From the NCBI GenBank assembly GCA_028875225.1, contig JAPPFB010000020.1, forward strand, positions 186,001 to 250,000: 64,000 nucleotides of DNA, read 5' to 3'. The position numbers and the translations under genes are program-made. Shown in pieces: positions 26,205 through 34,635 of this stretch (position 1 is its first letter; every line of letters starts with the position of its first letter). The notes beneath the pieces are model-generated. The model was not told the DNA's origin. It did not search any database and saw nothing but the letters and a program-made list of their open reading frames with translations. The DNA is from Chloroflexota bacterium (GTDB lineage Bacteria > Chloroflexota > Dehalococcoidia > Bin125).

Positions 26205-28025
26205 CTAGAACTTGTCGGGACCTGGCCAAATCTCAAGGGCAAGTTTAGCGAGACGCTCAGACCGCTCCTCAATGTCGTCCACCGACCAAGAGTCCTTTCC
26301 TTGGTCTAGCACGTCCTTATTGAGAAACAGAACACTGTGTCGATCCAAGGCCTTCCGCTTCCGTTTCCACGGCCCATTTGAGACAGAGCTGTTGAGCTTA
26401 CCTGTGATAAGCGTCAAGTTGCCCAAACAGTTGAGCACGTAGTCCCGGTACTCTTCCTCGCTCGTGAAGCCCTCTCCCATTTGGCCCGTCAACGGCCAGT
26501 GCTTCTGCCACTTTCGAGGCATCACGTGTTCGATCTGGATGTTGTTGAGCCAAGCCACATCCTCCGCCTGACTGGTTCGAAGGTGCGACTCTATCCTGGA
26601 TAAGAGATAAAGCACGCGAGCTCTGCTGAGCCGACCATACGACTTCACGCCGGCCAAGGTCCTAAAGAACTCGTCGTCGTCGGTCCAGCTCATTCGATCA
26701 GCTTCTTGGTTCTTGAAGAAGTCCACGACGGTGTCCGCAGTGGCCTCTCCGTCTTCAGAACGAACCAACCGTGCGAGGAGGGCCATAAGGACCCGGTTGT
26801 CGCTTGTCAGTAGGCGACCCCACAAGATCCGCCTTACATACCAGCTCTCGAATGCAGCCATGACTAGCTCAAGCGTTGCCTGAGGCAGATTCTGCTTGAA
26901 CAACCACAGCATCACTGGAGTGTCGACACTGATGTCCAGTTGCTGCCGGGTGCTCAAGTATGGGTACCACCTGGTGGACACTTTTGTGGAGTCGCCGCCT
27001 TCAAGCCACTCGAACACCTCTGCGGACTGCTTGATCTCTGCAGCCACACTTTCAATCGAGGCGACCTCGTCATCGACGTATCGCTGAAAACCACGAAACA
27101 CATCGTCAACCCTGATGTCCCTGGCGGTCCGCATCATGATCCAGTAGTAGAGAAACTGTTCAAACCGTGCGCGAACGTATCGTCCAAACCGGACTTGCTC
27201 TTGCCACCATTGCGTGTTGAACGGGAGCAACCACTCTCGATTGAAGGCATCCTCGTCTAATCCCTCAGCCTTCGCCTTGAGAATCATGTAGTTCCGAACC
27301 AGGTCGGCCTGCAGCAGCGGCGTTCCACGAGCGTTGAGTGTCTCGAAGATGACCTGTGGTTCCGCATCGGCATCGAGGTCAATCACGACGAGTTGAAGCA
27401 TCCGAGCCAGCACGACGCTTAGTCCGGCGACAGCGGTCTCTAGATCCGTCTGCTCTGTCAGCCACCGTGTGACCTGTTCCTTGAAGTAGTCGTGCGCGTC
27501 GACGATGAGCGAGTCCTCGGGCCTCGGGCCTGTCGCGTCGTTCCGCATCGCGAAGCGAAATTCCTGCTGATCATTTTCCGACGGCCAGACCTTGTACCCG
27601 GCAACTTCGTCGCCACCAGTGTCGAGTTCGTCGTTCAAGACTAGCCGCTGCAATCGGCGAGCTTCGAGTTCGTGCGCCTGCTGCTCATAAACCTCTTGAA
27701 CCGCATCTAGGAGTATCTGCAACGTTGTCAGGCGCTGTTGACCATCGATGACCCGGCGAATCTCGATACTGCCGGCAGGAGTTACTTCCTGTTGAAACAC
27801 AACGGCACCAAGGAAGTGTTTCGGCGCATCGTCCTCACTAACCTGAGTGTCGCCGTTCCCGATCAGATCGAGGTACGCGTCCGCAAGCCGCTCAACGTCC
27901 TCCCAGAGCGGCTCCCATTGGTCTTGCTCGTTCCAAACGTATCGTCGCTGGTACGCGGGCACGACATAGCGGACAGACCGGCCGAAGAGCTGCTCCGGAG
28001 TGCGAACGTTGGCGCTGATGGTCAT
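26205..28025 (-). CDS. DUF262/DUF1524 protein, GmrSD-like restriction-type nuclease
   Basis: 606 residues. The N-terminal DUF262 domain (about 1-230) shows VPAYQRRYVWNEQDQWEPLW, HFLGAVVFQQ and RRVIDGQQRLTTLQIL, the DGQQR NTP-hydrolysis motif of ParB-like GmrS. The C-terminal DUF1524 domain has IEHVMPRKWQKHWPLTG (near 497) and LGNLTLITGKLNSSVSNGPW (near 538), the His-Asn-His nuclease core. Such fusions act as type IV restriction systems against modified phage DNA. Base composition is visibly lower in GC than the neighbours and codon use is looser, which suggests transfer. The flanking rhodanese and synthetase genes are housekeeping-like, so it is a lone cargo gene, not part of a large defence island. 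Confidence 0.88.
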   Translation of the reverse strand: MTISANVRTPEQLFGRSVRYVVPAYQRRYVWNEQDQWEPLWEDVERLADAYLDLIGNGDTQVSEDDAPKHFLGAVVFQQEVTPAGSIEIRRVIDGQQRLTTLQILLDAVQEVYEQQAHELEARRLQRLVLNDELDTGGDEVAGYKVWPSENDQQEFRFAMRNDATGPRPEDSLIVDAHDYFKEQVTRWLTEQTDLETAVAGLSVVLARMLQLVVIDLDADAEPQVIFETLNARGTPLLQADLVRNYMILKAKAEGLDEDAFNREWLLPFNTQWWQEQVRFGRYVRARFEQFLYYWIMMRTARDIRVDDVFRGFQRYVDDEVASIESVAAEIKQSAEVFEWLEGGDSTKVSTRWYPYLSTRQQLDISVDTPVMLWLFKQNLPQATLELVMAAFESWYVRRILWGRLLTSDNRVLMALLARLVRSEDGEATADTVVDFFKNQEADRMSWTDDDEFFRTLAGVKSYGRLSRARVLYLLSRIESHLRTSQAEDVAWLNNIQIEHVMPRKWQKHWPLTGQMGEGFTSEEEYRDYVLNCLGNLTLITGKLNSSVSNGPWKRKRKALDRHSVLFLNKDVLDQGKDSWSVDDIEERSERLAKLALEIWPGPDKF

Positions 28026-28035
28026 CGCTAACTCA

Positions 28036-29448
28036 CTACACCGCCGCCAATGCTGACGCTTTCCGCAGCGCGTTCGCCGCTCGCTCGAAGCTGGGGAAGG
28101 TGGCGATGCCTTCTTCCTGGAGGCGCTTTCGGGCGGTGAGGGCGGCTTCCTCGACGTGGCTGGGGTGCAATGCGGCGAGGAATGGCTTGTCCGACTCGGA
28201 CATGAAGCGCTTGAGCGAGCCGATCAGGCGGTCGAACTCTTCCGGTTTGTCCTGCCAGCGGCGGGCCATGAAGGTGGCGGAGAGCTCCATCCCGACCGCG
28301 TCGATGTTCTCGTCGGCATTGAGGATGTCGAAGATCGTGTCGAGATGCTTGGGGTCCTGGCCAATCGTGCCGGCGGCGTCGAGCGGATTGCGGTAGCTGC
28401 CGCCGATGATGTTGAAGAACTCGGAGAGCTGGGCGTAGCTCTCGTCCGAGAGCGTCGGCACCTTCCAGCCGGCCTTCTCGAAGGCGTCGGTGAGCACGAC
28501 CGACTGTCCGCCGGTCATCGCGATTAACCCGAGCCGGTTGCCCTGGGTGCGCTTGGTCAGCAGCGTGGCCTTGACCACGTCGATCATCTCGTCGAGGTTA
28601 TGTACCGCGACCGCGCCGACCTGCTTGATCATCGCCTCCCAGATTGCCTGGTCGCTGGCCAGCGAGGCCGTGTGCGAGCGGATCGCGCGGCCGCCGCCTT
28701 CGGTCTGGCCGCCCTTCCAGATGATCACCGGCTTCTTCGCTGCGACCTCACGCAGTGTGCGGAACAGACGCTGGCCGTCGCGCGCGCCTTCGATGTACAT
28801 GCCAATCACTTCGGTCTGCGGGTCGTCGGCGAGATACTCGAGATAGTCGGCAGCCTCAAGGATGATCCCGTTGCCGAAGCTGACCAGGGTCGAGCAGTAC
28901 AGCCCGTGCGCGGCGCCGGTTAGAGAGAAGTTCATCCCGTGCGTGCCCGATTGCGAGACGAAGCCGATGTTGCCCTGCACTCCGGCCGGTTGGTCGCGGT
29001 TGAACCTGACGCCGAGTCCGGGCACGTGCAGACCCATGCAGTTGGGACCGATCAGCGCCAACCCAGCCGGATCGGCAATCTCGAAGATTTTGTTCTGCAG
29101 TTCGACGCCGATCTCTTCGCCGGTCTCGGCGAAGCCGGAGGTGAACAGCGTGACGCCGCCGACATTGGCCTCGACGCAGCCCTGGACAATGAACGGCGCG
29201 ACCTGCCGCGGCACGGCGCAGACGGCGAAATCGACCTGGTCGGGGATGTCGGTCAGCGACTTGTAGTTGGGAATGCCCAGCTCTTCGATCCCGGGAATCT
29301 CGTTCTCATCGACCTGCACGCTGTAGACGGGGCCGTCGAACTCCTTCATCGAGCGCAGCCAGTTGTAGCCGCTGGCCTGCTTGTCGCCGATCACGGCGAC
29401 CACCTTGGGCGCCAGCGCACGAGTCAGGCGTTCACGTGTCACGGCCAT
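28036..29448 (-). CDS. ADP-forming acyl-CoA synthetase, alpha (CoA-binding) subunit
   Basis: 470 residues. The CoA-binding Rossmann domain is at the N-terminus (LAPKVVAVIGDKQASGYNWL, PIDQ-type loop VDFAVCAVPRQVAPF). The succinyl-CoA-ligase-like domains follow with IGPNCMGLHVP, NIGFVSQSGTHGMNF and GGRAIRSHTASLASDQAIWE, whose His is the usual phosphorylated residue. The enzyme makes ATP from ADP and acetyl- or acyl-CoA, or the reverse. The separate ATP-grasp subunit lies 158 bp upstream on the same strand, so together they form a heteromeric enzyme. The gap between them is filled by hairpin repeats. Confidence 0.9.
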   Translation of the reverse strand: MAVTRERLTRALAPKVVAVIGDKQASGYNWLRSMKEFDGPVYSVQVDENEIPGIEELGIPNYKSLTDIPDQVDFAVCAVPRQVAPFIVQGCVEANVGGVTLFTSGFAETGEEIGVELQNKIFEIADPAGLALIGPNCMGLHVPGLGVRFNRDQPAGVQGNIGFVSQSGTHGMNFSLTGAAHGLYCSTLVSFGNGIILEAADYLEYLADDPQTEVIGMYIEGARDGQRLFRTLREVAAKKPVIIWKGGQTEGGGRAIRSHTASLASDQAIWEAMIKQVGAVAVHNLDEMIDVVKATLLTKRTQGNRLGLIAMTGGQSVVLTDAFEKAGWKVPTLSDESYAQLSEFFNIIGGSYRNPLDAAGTIGQDPKHLDTIFDILNADENIDAVGMELSATFMARRWQDKPEEFDRLIGSLKRFMSESDKPFLAALHPSHVEEAALTARKRLQEEGIATFPSFERAANALRKASALAAV

Positions 29449-29469
29449 TGGAGTTCTCCTTCTTTTCTT

Positions 29470-29515
29470 TCTCCCCCGCTGAGCGGGGGGAGATGCCGCA
29501 GGCAGAGGGGGGCTC
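29470..29515. repeat. Dispersed hairpin repeat, GGGGGGAGATGCCG...GGCAGAGG type
   Basis: CTCCCCCGCTGAGCGGGGGGAG forms a hairpin, then GATGCCGCAGGCAGAGGGGGGC follows. Close copies lie at 30390-30445 (same orientation) and 34141-34190 (inverted), all intergenic. Confidence 0.65.
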
Positions 29516-29554
29516 CGCCGGCTTCCTCATTTCCACTGGTGACCCCACGCGGGA

Positions 29555-29600
29555 CCCCCTCAGTCACTACGTGACAGCTCCCCCTGCGAGGGGGAGCGGG
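29555..29600. repeat. Dispersed hairpin repeat, GTCAC/GTGAC + CTCCCCC type
   Basis: CCCTCAGTCACTACGTGACAG is followed by CTCCCCCTGCGAGGGGGAG. It has the same two-palindrome order as 18191-18231 and 58451-58492. It lies between the two subunit genes of the ADP-forming synthetase and could act as an attenuator or mRNA-stabilising hairpin. Confidence 0.65.
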
Positions 29601-29606
29601 AAACCT

Positions 29607-30302
29607 CTACGAATTTGAAGTCAGTAGGATGCGGGCGTCGACGGCGATGGCGCCGTCGGGTCGGGCAAAGACGGGATTGAGGTCAAGCTCGGCAATCTCA
29701 GGGTTTGCCTCGGCAAACTCCGAGAGTTGCAGCAGCATCGACTCGATCGCCTCGAGATTGGCCGCCGGCTGACCGCGGAACCCTTCCAGCAACGGGAATC
29801 CCTGGATCTCGCGGATCATCTCCGAGGCGTCGCGCGGCTGCAGCGGCACGATGCGGAAGGCGACGTCCTTGAGCACCTCGACGAACACGCCGCCGAGTCC
29901 GAACATCAGCACCGGACCGAACTGCTGATCCTGCGTGATGCCGAGGATCACTTCCGCGCCCGGTTCGGCCATCGGCTGCACAGAGACGCCCTGCGCCTCC
30001 GCGTCGGGCACGGCGTCGATGACGCGCTCATGAATCCGTTCGCAGGCGGCGCGCAACTCGTCTTCGTTGGCGACGCCCAGCTCGACCCCGCCGACATCGG
30101 TCTTGTGCGTGATCTTGTCGGAGACGACCTTCAGCGCAACTGGATAGCCAAGCTCGGCGGCGTGCGCGGCGGCCTCGTCGATGGAGGTAGCGAGGCGCGT
30201 CTCGGTCACGTTAATCCCGGCGTCGGCAAGCAACTGCTTGGCCTCAACCTCGGACAGGATGGTGCGATTCGCGGCGCGCGCGGCGGCAATGACATCGGTC
30301 AT
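29607..30302 (-). CDS. ADP-forming acyl-CoA synthetase, beta (ATP-grasp) subunit
   Basis: 231 residues, an ATP-grasp_5 domain. LSEVEAKQLLADAGINVTETR opens it, LGYPVALKVVSDKITHKTDVGGVELG binds nucleotide, and the end has PLLEGFRGQPAANLEAIESML and AELDLNPVFARPDGAIAVDARI, the metal/nucleotide block of the family. I use ATG 30302 with GGAG upstream rather than the open frame to 30332. With the alpha subunit downstream it would make acetyl-CoA (or another acyl-CoA) with ADP formation. A separate AMP-forming enzyme is encoded at 31403, so two acetate-activating routes lie within 4 kb. Confidence 0.88.
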   Translation of the reverse strand: MTDVIAAARAANRTILSEVEAKQLLADAGINVTETRLATSIDEAAAHAAELGYPVALKVVSDKITHKTDVGGVELGVANEDELRAACERIHERVIDAVPDAEAQGVSVQPMAEPGAEVILGITQDQQFGPVLMFGLGGVFVEVLKDVAFRIVPLQPRDASEMIREIQGFPLLEGFRGQPAANLEAIESMLLQLSEFAEANPEIAELDLNPVFARPDGAIAVDARILLTSNS

Positions 30303-30389
30303 GGGCGTCTCCGGCAGGAATGGGCGGTTCAACTGCGCGCAGAATACACGCCGCTCCCTGCTTCCCTGCTCAGCGTTTGGAGATGTCTC

Positions 30390-30445
30390 ACCCTCTCCGT
30401 TCTCCCTCCGCTCCGCGGGGGGAGATGCCGAAGGCAGAGGTGGGG
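30390..30445. repeat. Dispersed hairpin repeat, GGGGGGAGATGCCG...GGCAGAGG type
   Basis: CCCTCCGCTCCGCGGGGGGAG then ATGCCGAAGGCAGAGGTGGGG: a near copy of 29470-29515. It lies in the divergent gap between the ATP-grasp gene and the HTH gene. Confidence 0.65.
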
Positions 30446-30526
30446 TACCACCCGATATTCCGAGCTGCTATTCTGTATACTCAGTTTCGCAGTTCAAATC
30501 GCTGCGGAACGGTGGAGGAGCAGGCC

Positions 30527-30745
30527 ATGGCCGAGGGTGACCCGTTCGAGGACTGGCTGGACATCGTCGAGGCGGCGAGAGAGCTCAACATCCACCCGCA
30601 GTCCATGCGACGCCTGATCAAGCAGGGACGAATCCCCGCACGCCAATACGGCGGCAAATACCTGATCGAGCGCGACCAGCTCTTGATGTTCAAGGCCAAC
30701 TACGACCCAAGGCCGGGTCGGAAGCGGTCGCCGCGACTTCTTTAG
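30527..30745 (+). CDS. Excisionase/MerR-type helix-turn-helix protein
   Basis: 72 residues. DWLDIVEAARELNIHPQSMRRLIKQGRIPARQYGGKYLIERDQL is the HTH_17 excisionase-like fold: helix, turn and recognition helix (HPQSMRRLIKQG), then the wing (IPARQYGGKYLI). Such proteins bind DNA as small regulators or excisionases. No integrase lies nearby, so a regulatory role is more likely. ATG 30527 has GGAGGAG 6 bp upstream. A TATACT hexamer at about 30476 could be its -10. Confidence 0.82.
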   Translation: MAEGDPFEDWLDIVEAARELNIHPQSMRRLIKQGRIPARQYGGKYLIERDQLLMFKANYDPRPGRKRSPRLL

Positions 30746-30758
30746 CGGTTACCCACGG

Positions 30759-31229
30759 CTAGCCAAAGGCGACAAGAAGTCCCACCACGAGCGTTGTGGC
30801 AGCGAATCCGAGGCCGACCACACCCATCACCCAGTTGCGCATCCTGGCGTCCCGCGCGTCCCGATTGCGCTCTCGCTCTTCCCATTTGGCATCTCGTTGC
30901 CGTTCTCGCTCATCCCGTTGGCGTTCTCGTTCGTCACGCTCACGTTCTCGTTCGTCGCGCTCGCGTTCTCTAGCATCGGCTGCTTGCCGGAACTCGTTAA
31001 TTTCAAGGCGGATGTCGGCCAGGAACTGCGCCTGTTGCGCCGCGATCTCTGCCCGCTCTGCGCGCCACTGATCGACGAGGCCGTCCAGCGTCGTCTGATG
31101 GACGTAGCCGGTCAGCGCCTGATCGAACAGGTCGTCAAGTAGCAGCGCAGTCGGTTCGGCTGATTGATCCCCGCAAAGGCCGACATCGACGAGGCGCCTA
31201 CGGGCGTCGAGCACGTCGATCGATGACAT
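30759..31229 (-). CDS. Charged coiled-coil protein with C-terminal membrane anchor
   Basis: 156 residues. A head of about 45 residues is followed by TLDGLVDQWRAERAEIAAQQ, then a long highly charged coil made of R-E-R-x-R-D-E units (RERERDERERERDERERQRD continuing to about residue 130) and a C-terminal membrane helix (NWVMGVVGLGFAATTLVVGLL). It shares the plan of the proteins at 11580, 17448, 48782 and 49142. ATG 31229 has GGAGG upstream. Its start lies inside the preceding 60-residue gene, so translation is coupled. Function unknown. Confidence 0.72.
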   Translation of the reverse strand: MSSIDVLDARRRLVDVGLCGDQSAEPTALLLDDLFDQALTGYVHQTTLDGLVDQWRAERAEIAAQQAQFLADIRLEINEFRQAADARERERDERERERDERERQRDERERQRDAKWEERERNRDARDARMRNWVMGVVGLGFAATTLVVGLLVAFG

Positions 31230-31380
31230 ACCTTGCCTCCAGCTGCGGCCGAGCTACCTCTTCGACGATTCGTCGAGCCTGCTCCTCGGTGTAATCCATC
31301 TGCTTCACAAGCTCACGCTGCGCTTCAAGCAGCACTTCCTCAAGCTTCCACAGAGGTAGCGGGCCCTTCGATTCGTCCAC
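31198..31380 (-). CDS. Small helical protein coupled to the coiled-coil gene
   Basis: 60 residues (starting GTG 31380, product VDESKGPLPLWKLEEVLLEA...). AAGGAG 6 bp upstream is a strong ribosome site. The chain is one long amphipathic helix region (QRELVKQMDYTEEQARRIVE) with a basic tail. Its last 32 bases overlap the start of the coiled-coil membrane gene, suggesting the pair is made together and perhaps interacts. No family recognised. Confidence 0.55.
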   Translation of the reverse strand: MDESKGPLPLWKLEEVLLEAQRELVKQMDYTEEQARRIVEEVARPQLEARYVIDRRARRP

Positions 31381-31402
31381 GACGGACTCCTTGGATTCCA
31401 GT

Positions 31403-33385
31403 TTAGTGCGCCGACGACGCGCCCTCGATGATCTCCTCGACCACGTGCGGCTCTGCCAACGTCGTCACATCGCCGACGTTTTCGGGCTCGCCTTCGGCCA
31501 CCTTGCGCAGAATGCGACGCATGATCTTGCCCGACCGCGTCTTCGGTAGGCCTCCGACGAACTGGATCTTGTCGGGCGTCGCGATGGGACTGATCTCGGC
31601 TCGCACCTGGCGCTTGAGTTCAACCGCGAGATCGGGCCCCGGATCAAACCCGTCCTTGAGCAGGACGTAGGCGTAGATGCCCTCGCCCTTGATCTCGTGT
31701 GGATAGCCCACGACGGCCGCCTCGGCGCAGCCGGCGTGTCCGACCAGCGCGCCCTCGATCTCGGCGGTGCCCAATCGGTGGCCCGACACGTTGAGCACGT
31801 CGTCGACCCGACCGGTCAGCCAGTAGTAGCCGTCGTGGTCGCGGAACGAGCCATCGCCGGTGAAGTACTTGCCCGGATACTGAATGAAGTAGGTGTTGAT
31901 GAAGCGCTCGTGGTCGCCGTAGACGGTGCGCATCATCCCCGGCCAGCTGCGGGCCAGGCAGAGCAGACCGCTCTGCGGGTTGCCCTCGAGCTCGTTGCCG
32001 TCCGGATCGACCAGCACCGGCTCGATCCCGAAAAAGGGCAGCGAGGCCGAGCCGGGCTTCATGTCGTTGGCGCCGGCCAAGCCGGTCAGGACGTGCCCGC
32101 CGGTCTCGGTCTGCCAGTAGGTGTCGACGATCGAGCAGCGGCCTTCGCCCACGACGTCGAAGTACCAGCGCCAGGCTTCGGGATTGATCGGCTCGCCGAC
32201 TGTGCCCAGCACGCGCAGACTCGTCCGCTGGTGGACCTTGACCCACTCGTCGCCCTCGCGCATCAGCGCCCGGATCGCAGTCGGCGCGGTGTAGAGGATG
32301 TTGATCCCCAGCCGGTCGATCATGTCCCAATAGCGCCCGGCGTCGGGATACGTTGGGATCGACTCGAACATGACCGACGTCGCGCCGTTGCCCAGCGGGC
32401 CGTAGACGATATAGCTGTGTCCGGTGATCCAGCCCACGTCCGCCGCGCAGCAATAGATGTCGCCCTCGCGGTAGTCGAAGGTGTAGCGATGACTCAACAT
32501 CGTGAACAGCAGATACCCGGCCTGGGTGTGCAGCACACCCTTGGGCTTGCCGGTCGAGCCTGAGGTGTAGAGGATGAACAGCGGATCCTCGGCGTCCATC
32601 ACCTCGGGCTCGCACTCGTCCGACTGACGGGCCACGGTCTCATGCCACCAGACGTCGCGGCCGTCCTGCATCGTCACGTCGCCGCCGGTGTGCTGGTGGA
32701 CGAGCACGAACTCAACGCAGTCGACGCTGTTCGCGTCGAGCTGATCCATCGCCGCATCCACGTTGGCCTTGAGCGGCACGGTACGTCCGCCGCGCTTGCC
32801 CTCGTCCTGCGTGATCACCGCCTTGCAGAGCGAATCTTCTACGCGATCCGCGATCGCCGAGGCCGAGAAGCCGCCGAAGATCACCGAATGAATCGCGCCG
32901 ATCCGCGCGCAGGCCAGCATCGCCGCCACGACCTCGGGCGTCATGCCCATGTAGATCGCCACGCGGTCGCCCTTGCCCACGCCGCGGCTGCGCAGCTCAT
33001 TCGCCAGCCGGCAGACTTCGGCGTGCAGTTCGCGGTACGAGATCGATTCGTTGTCGCCAGGCTCGTCGCCCTCCCAGAGGATCGCCGTCTGGTCGCCGCG
33101 CTCGGCCAGGTGCCGGTCGAGACAGTTGACCGACACATTCAGCTTCGCCCCCAGGAACCAGGCGATCTCACCCGCCGCCAGGTTCTCCTCGCGCAGCGTG
33201 TGCCACGGCTCAATCAGATCGAGATGCGCATTCGCCATCTCCGTCCAGAAGGCGTCCGGCTCGTCCAGCGAGCGCCGCCAGAGCGCCTCATAGCCCTCGC
33301 GGGACGTGACCAATGCGCCCTCGCGGACGTTGTCAGGTGGCGAATACGTCTCGTTGACCGGCATCGCGGCGTCGGCGGTTGTCAT
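31403..33385 (-). CDS. acs: Acetyl-CoA synthetase, AMP-forming
   Basis: 660 residues, standard Acs length. The adenylation loop [15 protein letters not shown], the [11 protein letters not shown] motif, [21 protein letters not shown] and the C-terminal [15 protein letters not shown] (with the lysine that adenylates acetate and is controlled by acetylation) are all present. It activates acetate to acetyl-CoA through acetyl-AMP. It is preceded on the complementary strand only by a REP-type repeat, so it probably has its own promoter. With the ADP-forming enzyme next door the cell can activate acetate at both high and low energy cost. Confidence 0.95.
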   Translation of the reverse strand: MTTADAAMPVNETYSPPDNVREGALVTSREGYEALWRRSLDEPDAFWTEMANAHLDLIEPWHTLREENLAAGEIAWFLGAKLNVSVNCLDRHLAERGDQTAILWEGDEPGDNESISYRELHAEVCRLANELRSRGVGKGDRVAIYMGMTPEVVAAMLACARIGAIHSVIFGGFSASAIADRVEDSLCKAVITQDEGKRGGRTVPLKANVDAAMDQLDANSVDCVEFVLVHQHTGGDVTMQDGRDVWWHETVARQSDECEPEVMDAEDPLFILYTSGSTGKPKGVLHTQAGYLLFTMLSHRYTFDYREGDIYCCAADVGWITGHSYIVYGPLGNGATSVMFESIPTYPDAGRYWDMIDRLGINILYTAPTAIRALMREGDEWVKVHQRTSLRVLGTVGEPINPEAWRWYFDVVGEGRCSIVDTYWQTETGGHVLTGLAGANDMKPGSASLPFFGIEPVLVDPDGNELEGNPQSGLLCLARSWPGMMRTVYGDHERFINTYFIQYPGKYFTGDGSFRDHDGYYWLTGRVDDVLNVSGHRLGTAEIEGALVGHAGCAEAAVVGYPHEIKGEGIYAYVLLKDGFDPGPDLAVELKRQVRAEISPIATPDKIQFVGGLPKTRSGKIMRRILRKVAEGEPENVGDVTTLAEPHVVEEIIEGASSAH

Positions 33386-33480
33386 GTCGGCATCCTCATC
33401 TGCTTCGGCGAATGGCTCATACCGCAGATGCTATCGCGCTGCCCAACACGGCTTCCGTCGCGCGCTGCGCCCGGTCTGTG

Positions 33481-33551
33481 ATTCCCGCGCGCCCTGTTCA
33501 TCATTCCCGCCGCCCACTTCCGTCATTCCCGCGCTTGACGCGGGAATCTCG
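33481..33551. repeat. REP-like palindrome ATTCCCGCG-CTTGA-CGCGGGAAT
   Basis: A perfect 9-bp stem (33525-33533 with 33539-33547), preceded by two half-copies of ATTCCCGC at 33481 and 33502. This is the common ATTCCCGC-type REP element of many bacteria. It lies in the divergent gap upstream of acs and the SnoaL-like gene. Confidence 0.7.
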
Positions 33552-33599
33552 CCCGGCCCTGCCACGCAATACGCTGCAACCGGAGCGGAGGGAGGCAGC

Positions 33600-34028
33600 G
33601 TGTTCGAAGAGGTCTCGACTTTGATCTGTCGATTTCAACGAGCTTTCGATCAGCAAGACTGGGCGGCGTTGCGAGATTGCCTGGATGACGAAATCTACGT
33701 CGACTACTCCTCATTTCGTGGTACCGAGCCGACTCATGTCTCCGCCGAAGAGTACGTCACGCTGCGACAGGAAGCGCTTAGCGATCTCGTCATGCAGCAC
33801 AATCACAGCAACCTGACGCTCTCTCTAGAGTCCGATGGTCGCGCGTCGGCAAGCTGCAACTACCAGATCTATCGATTCGAAGCCGATGGCGACCGCCACT
33901 TTCACTCTTGGGGAACCTACGACTTCGGGCTGGCGCGGCGTAGCGGTGGGTGGAAGCTCTACTCGGTTACCCAACGCCTTCTCAAGAGCGAGGGCGAGCC
34001 ATCGATACACGGGGCCCTGAGAGGCTGA
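33600..34028 (+). CDS. SnoaL/NTF2-like protein
   Basis: 142 residues from GTG 33600 with GGAGG just upstream. FEEVSTLICRFQRAFDQQDWAALRDCLDDEIYVDYSSF is the opening of SnoaL_4-type NTF2-fold proteins, and the chain goes on to HNHSNLTLSLESDGRASASC, HFHSWGTYDFGLARRSGGWKLYSVTQ. These fold into a cone with a ligand pocket and serve as cyclases, dehydratases or binding proteins, often for polyketide or steroid compounds. No partner gene points to the substrate. An upstream open frame from 33306 overlaps the acs gene and is not used. Confidence 0.78.
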   Translation: MFEEVSTLICRFQRAFDQQDWAALRDCLDDEIYVDYSSFRGTEPTHVSAEEYVTLRQEALSDLVMQHNHSNLTLSLESDGRASASCNYQIYRFEADGDRHFHSWGTYDFGLARRSGGWKLYSVTQRLLKSEGEPSIHGALRG

Positions 34029-34140
34029 CCGCGGCGCTCACAGTTCCCAGAATGACACTCGATGTAACGCTGCCCTGTAGCAGGAATCTCACTATTGGCG
34101 GGCGAAGGGCAATGTACTCGGACAATGCCATCTGGCCAGA

Positions 34141-34190
34141 GCCCCCCTCTGCCTTCGGCATCTCCCCCCGCTCCGCAGGGGGAGAGCGGG
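34141..34190. repeat. Dispersed hairpin repeat, inverted copy of the AGATGCCG type
   Basis: Reads CCCCCCTCTGCCTTCGGCAT then CTCCCCCCGCTCCGCAGGGGGAG. On the other strand it matches 29470-29515 and 30390-30445. Confidence 0.65.
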
Positions 34191-34251
34191 ATCTCGCGGC
34201 GGTGATACGATGCAGATCAGGCCGTACGCAGCCGATCCGAAAGGTCCCACG

Positions 34252-34596
34252 ATGGCGCAGCAGGAACCGTTTCAGCGAATCTCGGTGGAGGAAGCGGAGG
34301 AGAAGCGACAGGCCGGCATCACCCTGATCGACACCCGCGAACTGGACGAGTACCAGGACGGCCACGCCTCCGGTGCCCCGCTGATGCCGCACATGTCCGT
34401 CATGACTCGCGCCGACGAGCTGGAGCAGATTGCCGGCGGCAAGGACCAGCCGGTGATGTTCATCTGCGCCAAGGGCCAGCGCTCGGCCGTCGCCTGCGAA
34501 TTCGCCGCCGCGCTCGGCTTCACCGACCTTTACAACGTCGAGGGCGGCACCGACGCCTGGATCGCCGCCGGTTTGCCCATCGAGCATCCCGCCTAG
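34252..34596 (+). CDS. Single-domain rhodanese sulfurtransferase
   Basis: 114 residues from ATG 34252 (an in-frame ATG at 34210 is possible). FQRISVEEAEEKRQAGITLID leads into TRELDEYQDGHASGAP, with the active loop FICAKGQRSAVACEFAAAL, where the first Cys takes up sulfane sulfur. The end NVEGGTDAWIAAGLPIE is family-standard. A small cytoplasmic sulfurtransferase. It starts the rightward run of small genes that continues to 38696. Confidence 0.88.
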   Translation: MAQQEPFQRISVEEAEEKRQAGITLIDTRELDEYQDGHASGAPLMPHMSVMTRADELEQIAGGKDQPVMFICAKGQRSAVACEFAAALGFTDLYNVEGGTDAWIAAGLPIEHPA

Positions 34597-34635
34597 CGTG
34601 CGCGCAGCGATCAGCGCCGCGAGCGGTCGCCACCG

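Noticed and set aside
29455-29606. Reading the 29.5 kb repeats as a riboswitch or small RNA
   Set aside because: The same hairpins recur at other unrelated loci, so they fit a dispersed repeat better than a ligand-binding leader.
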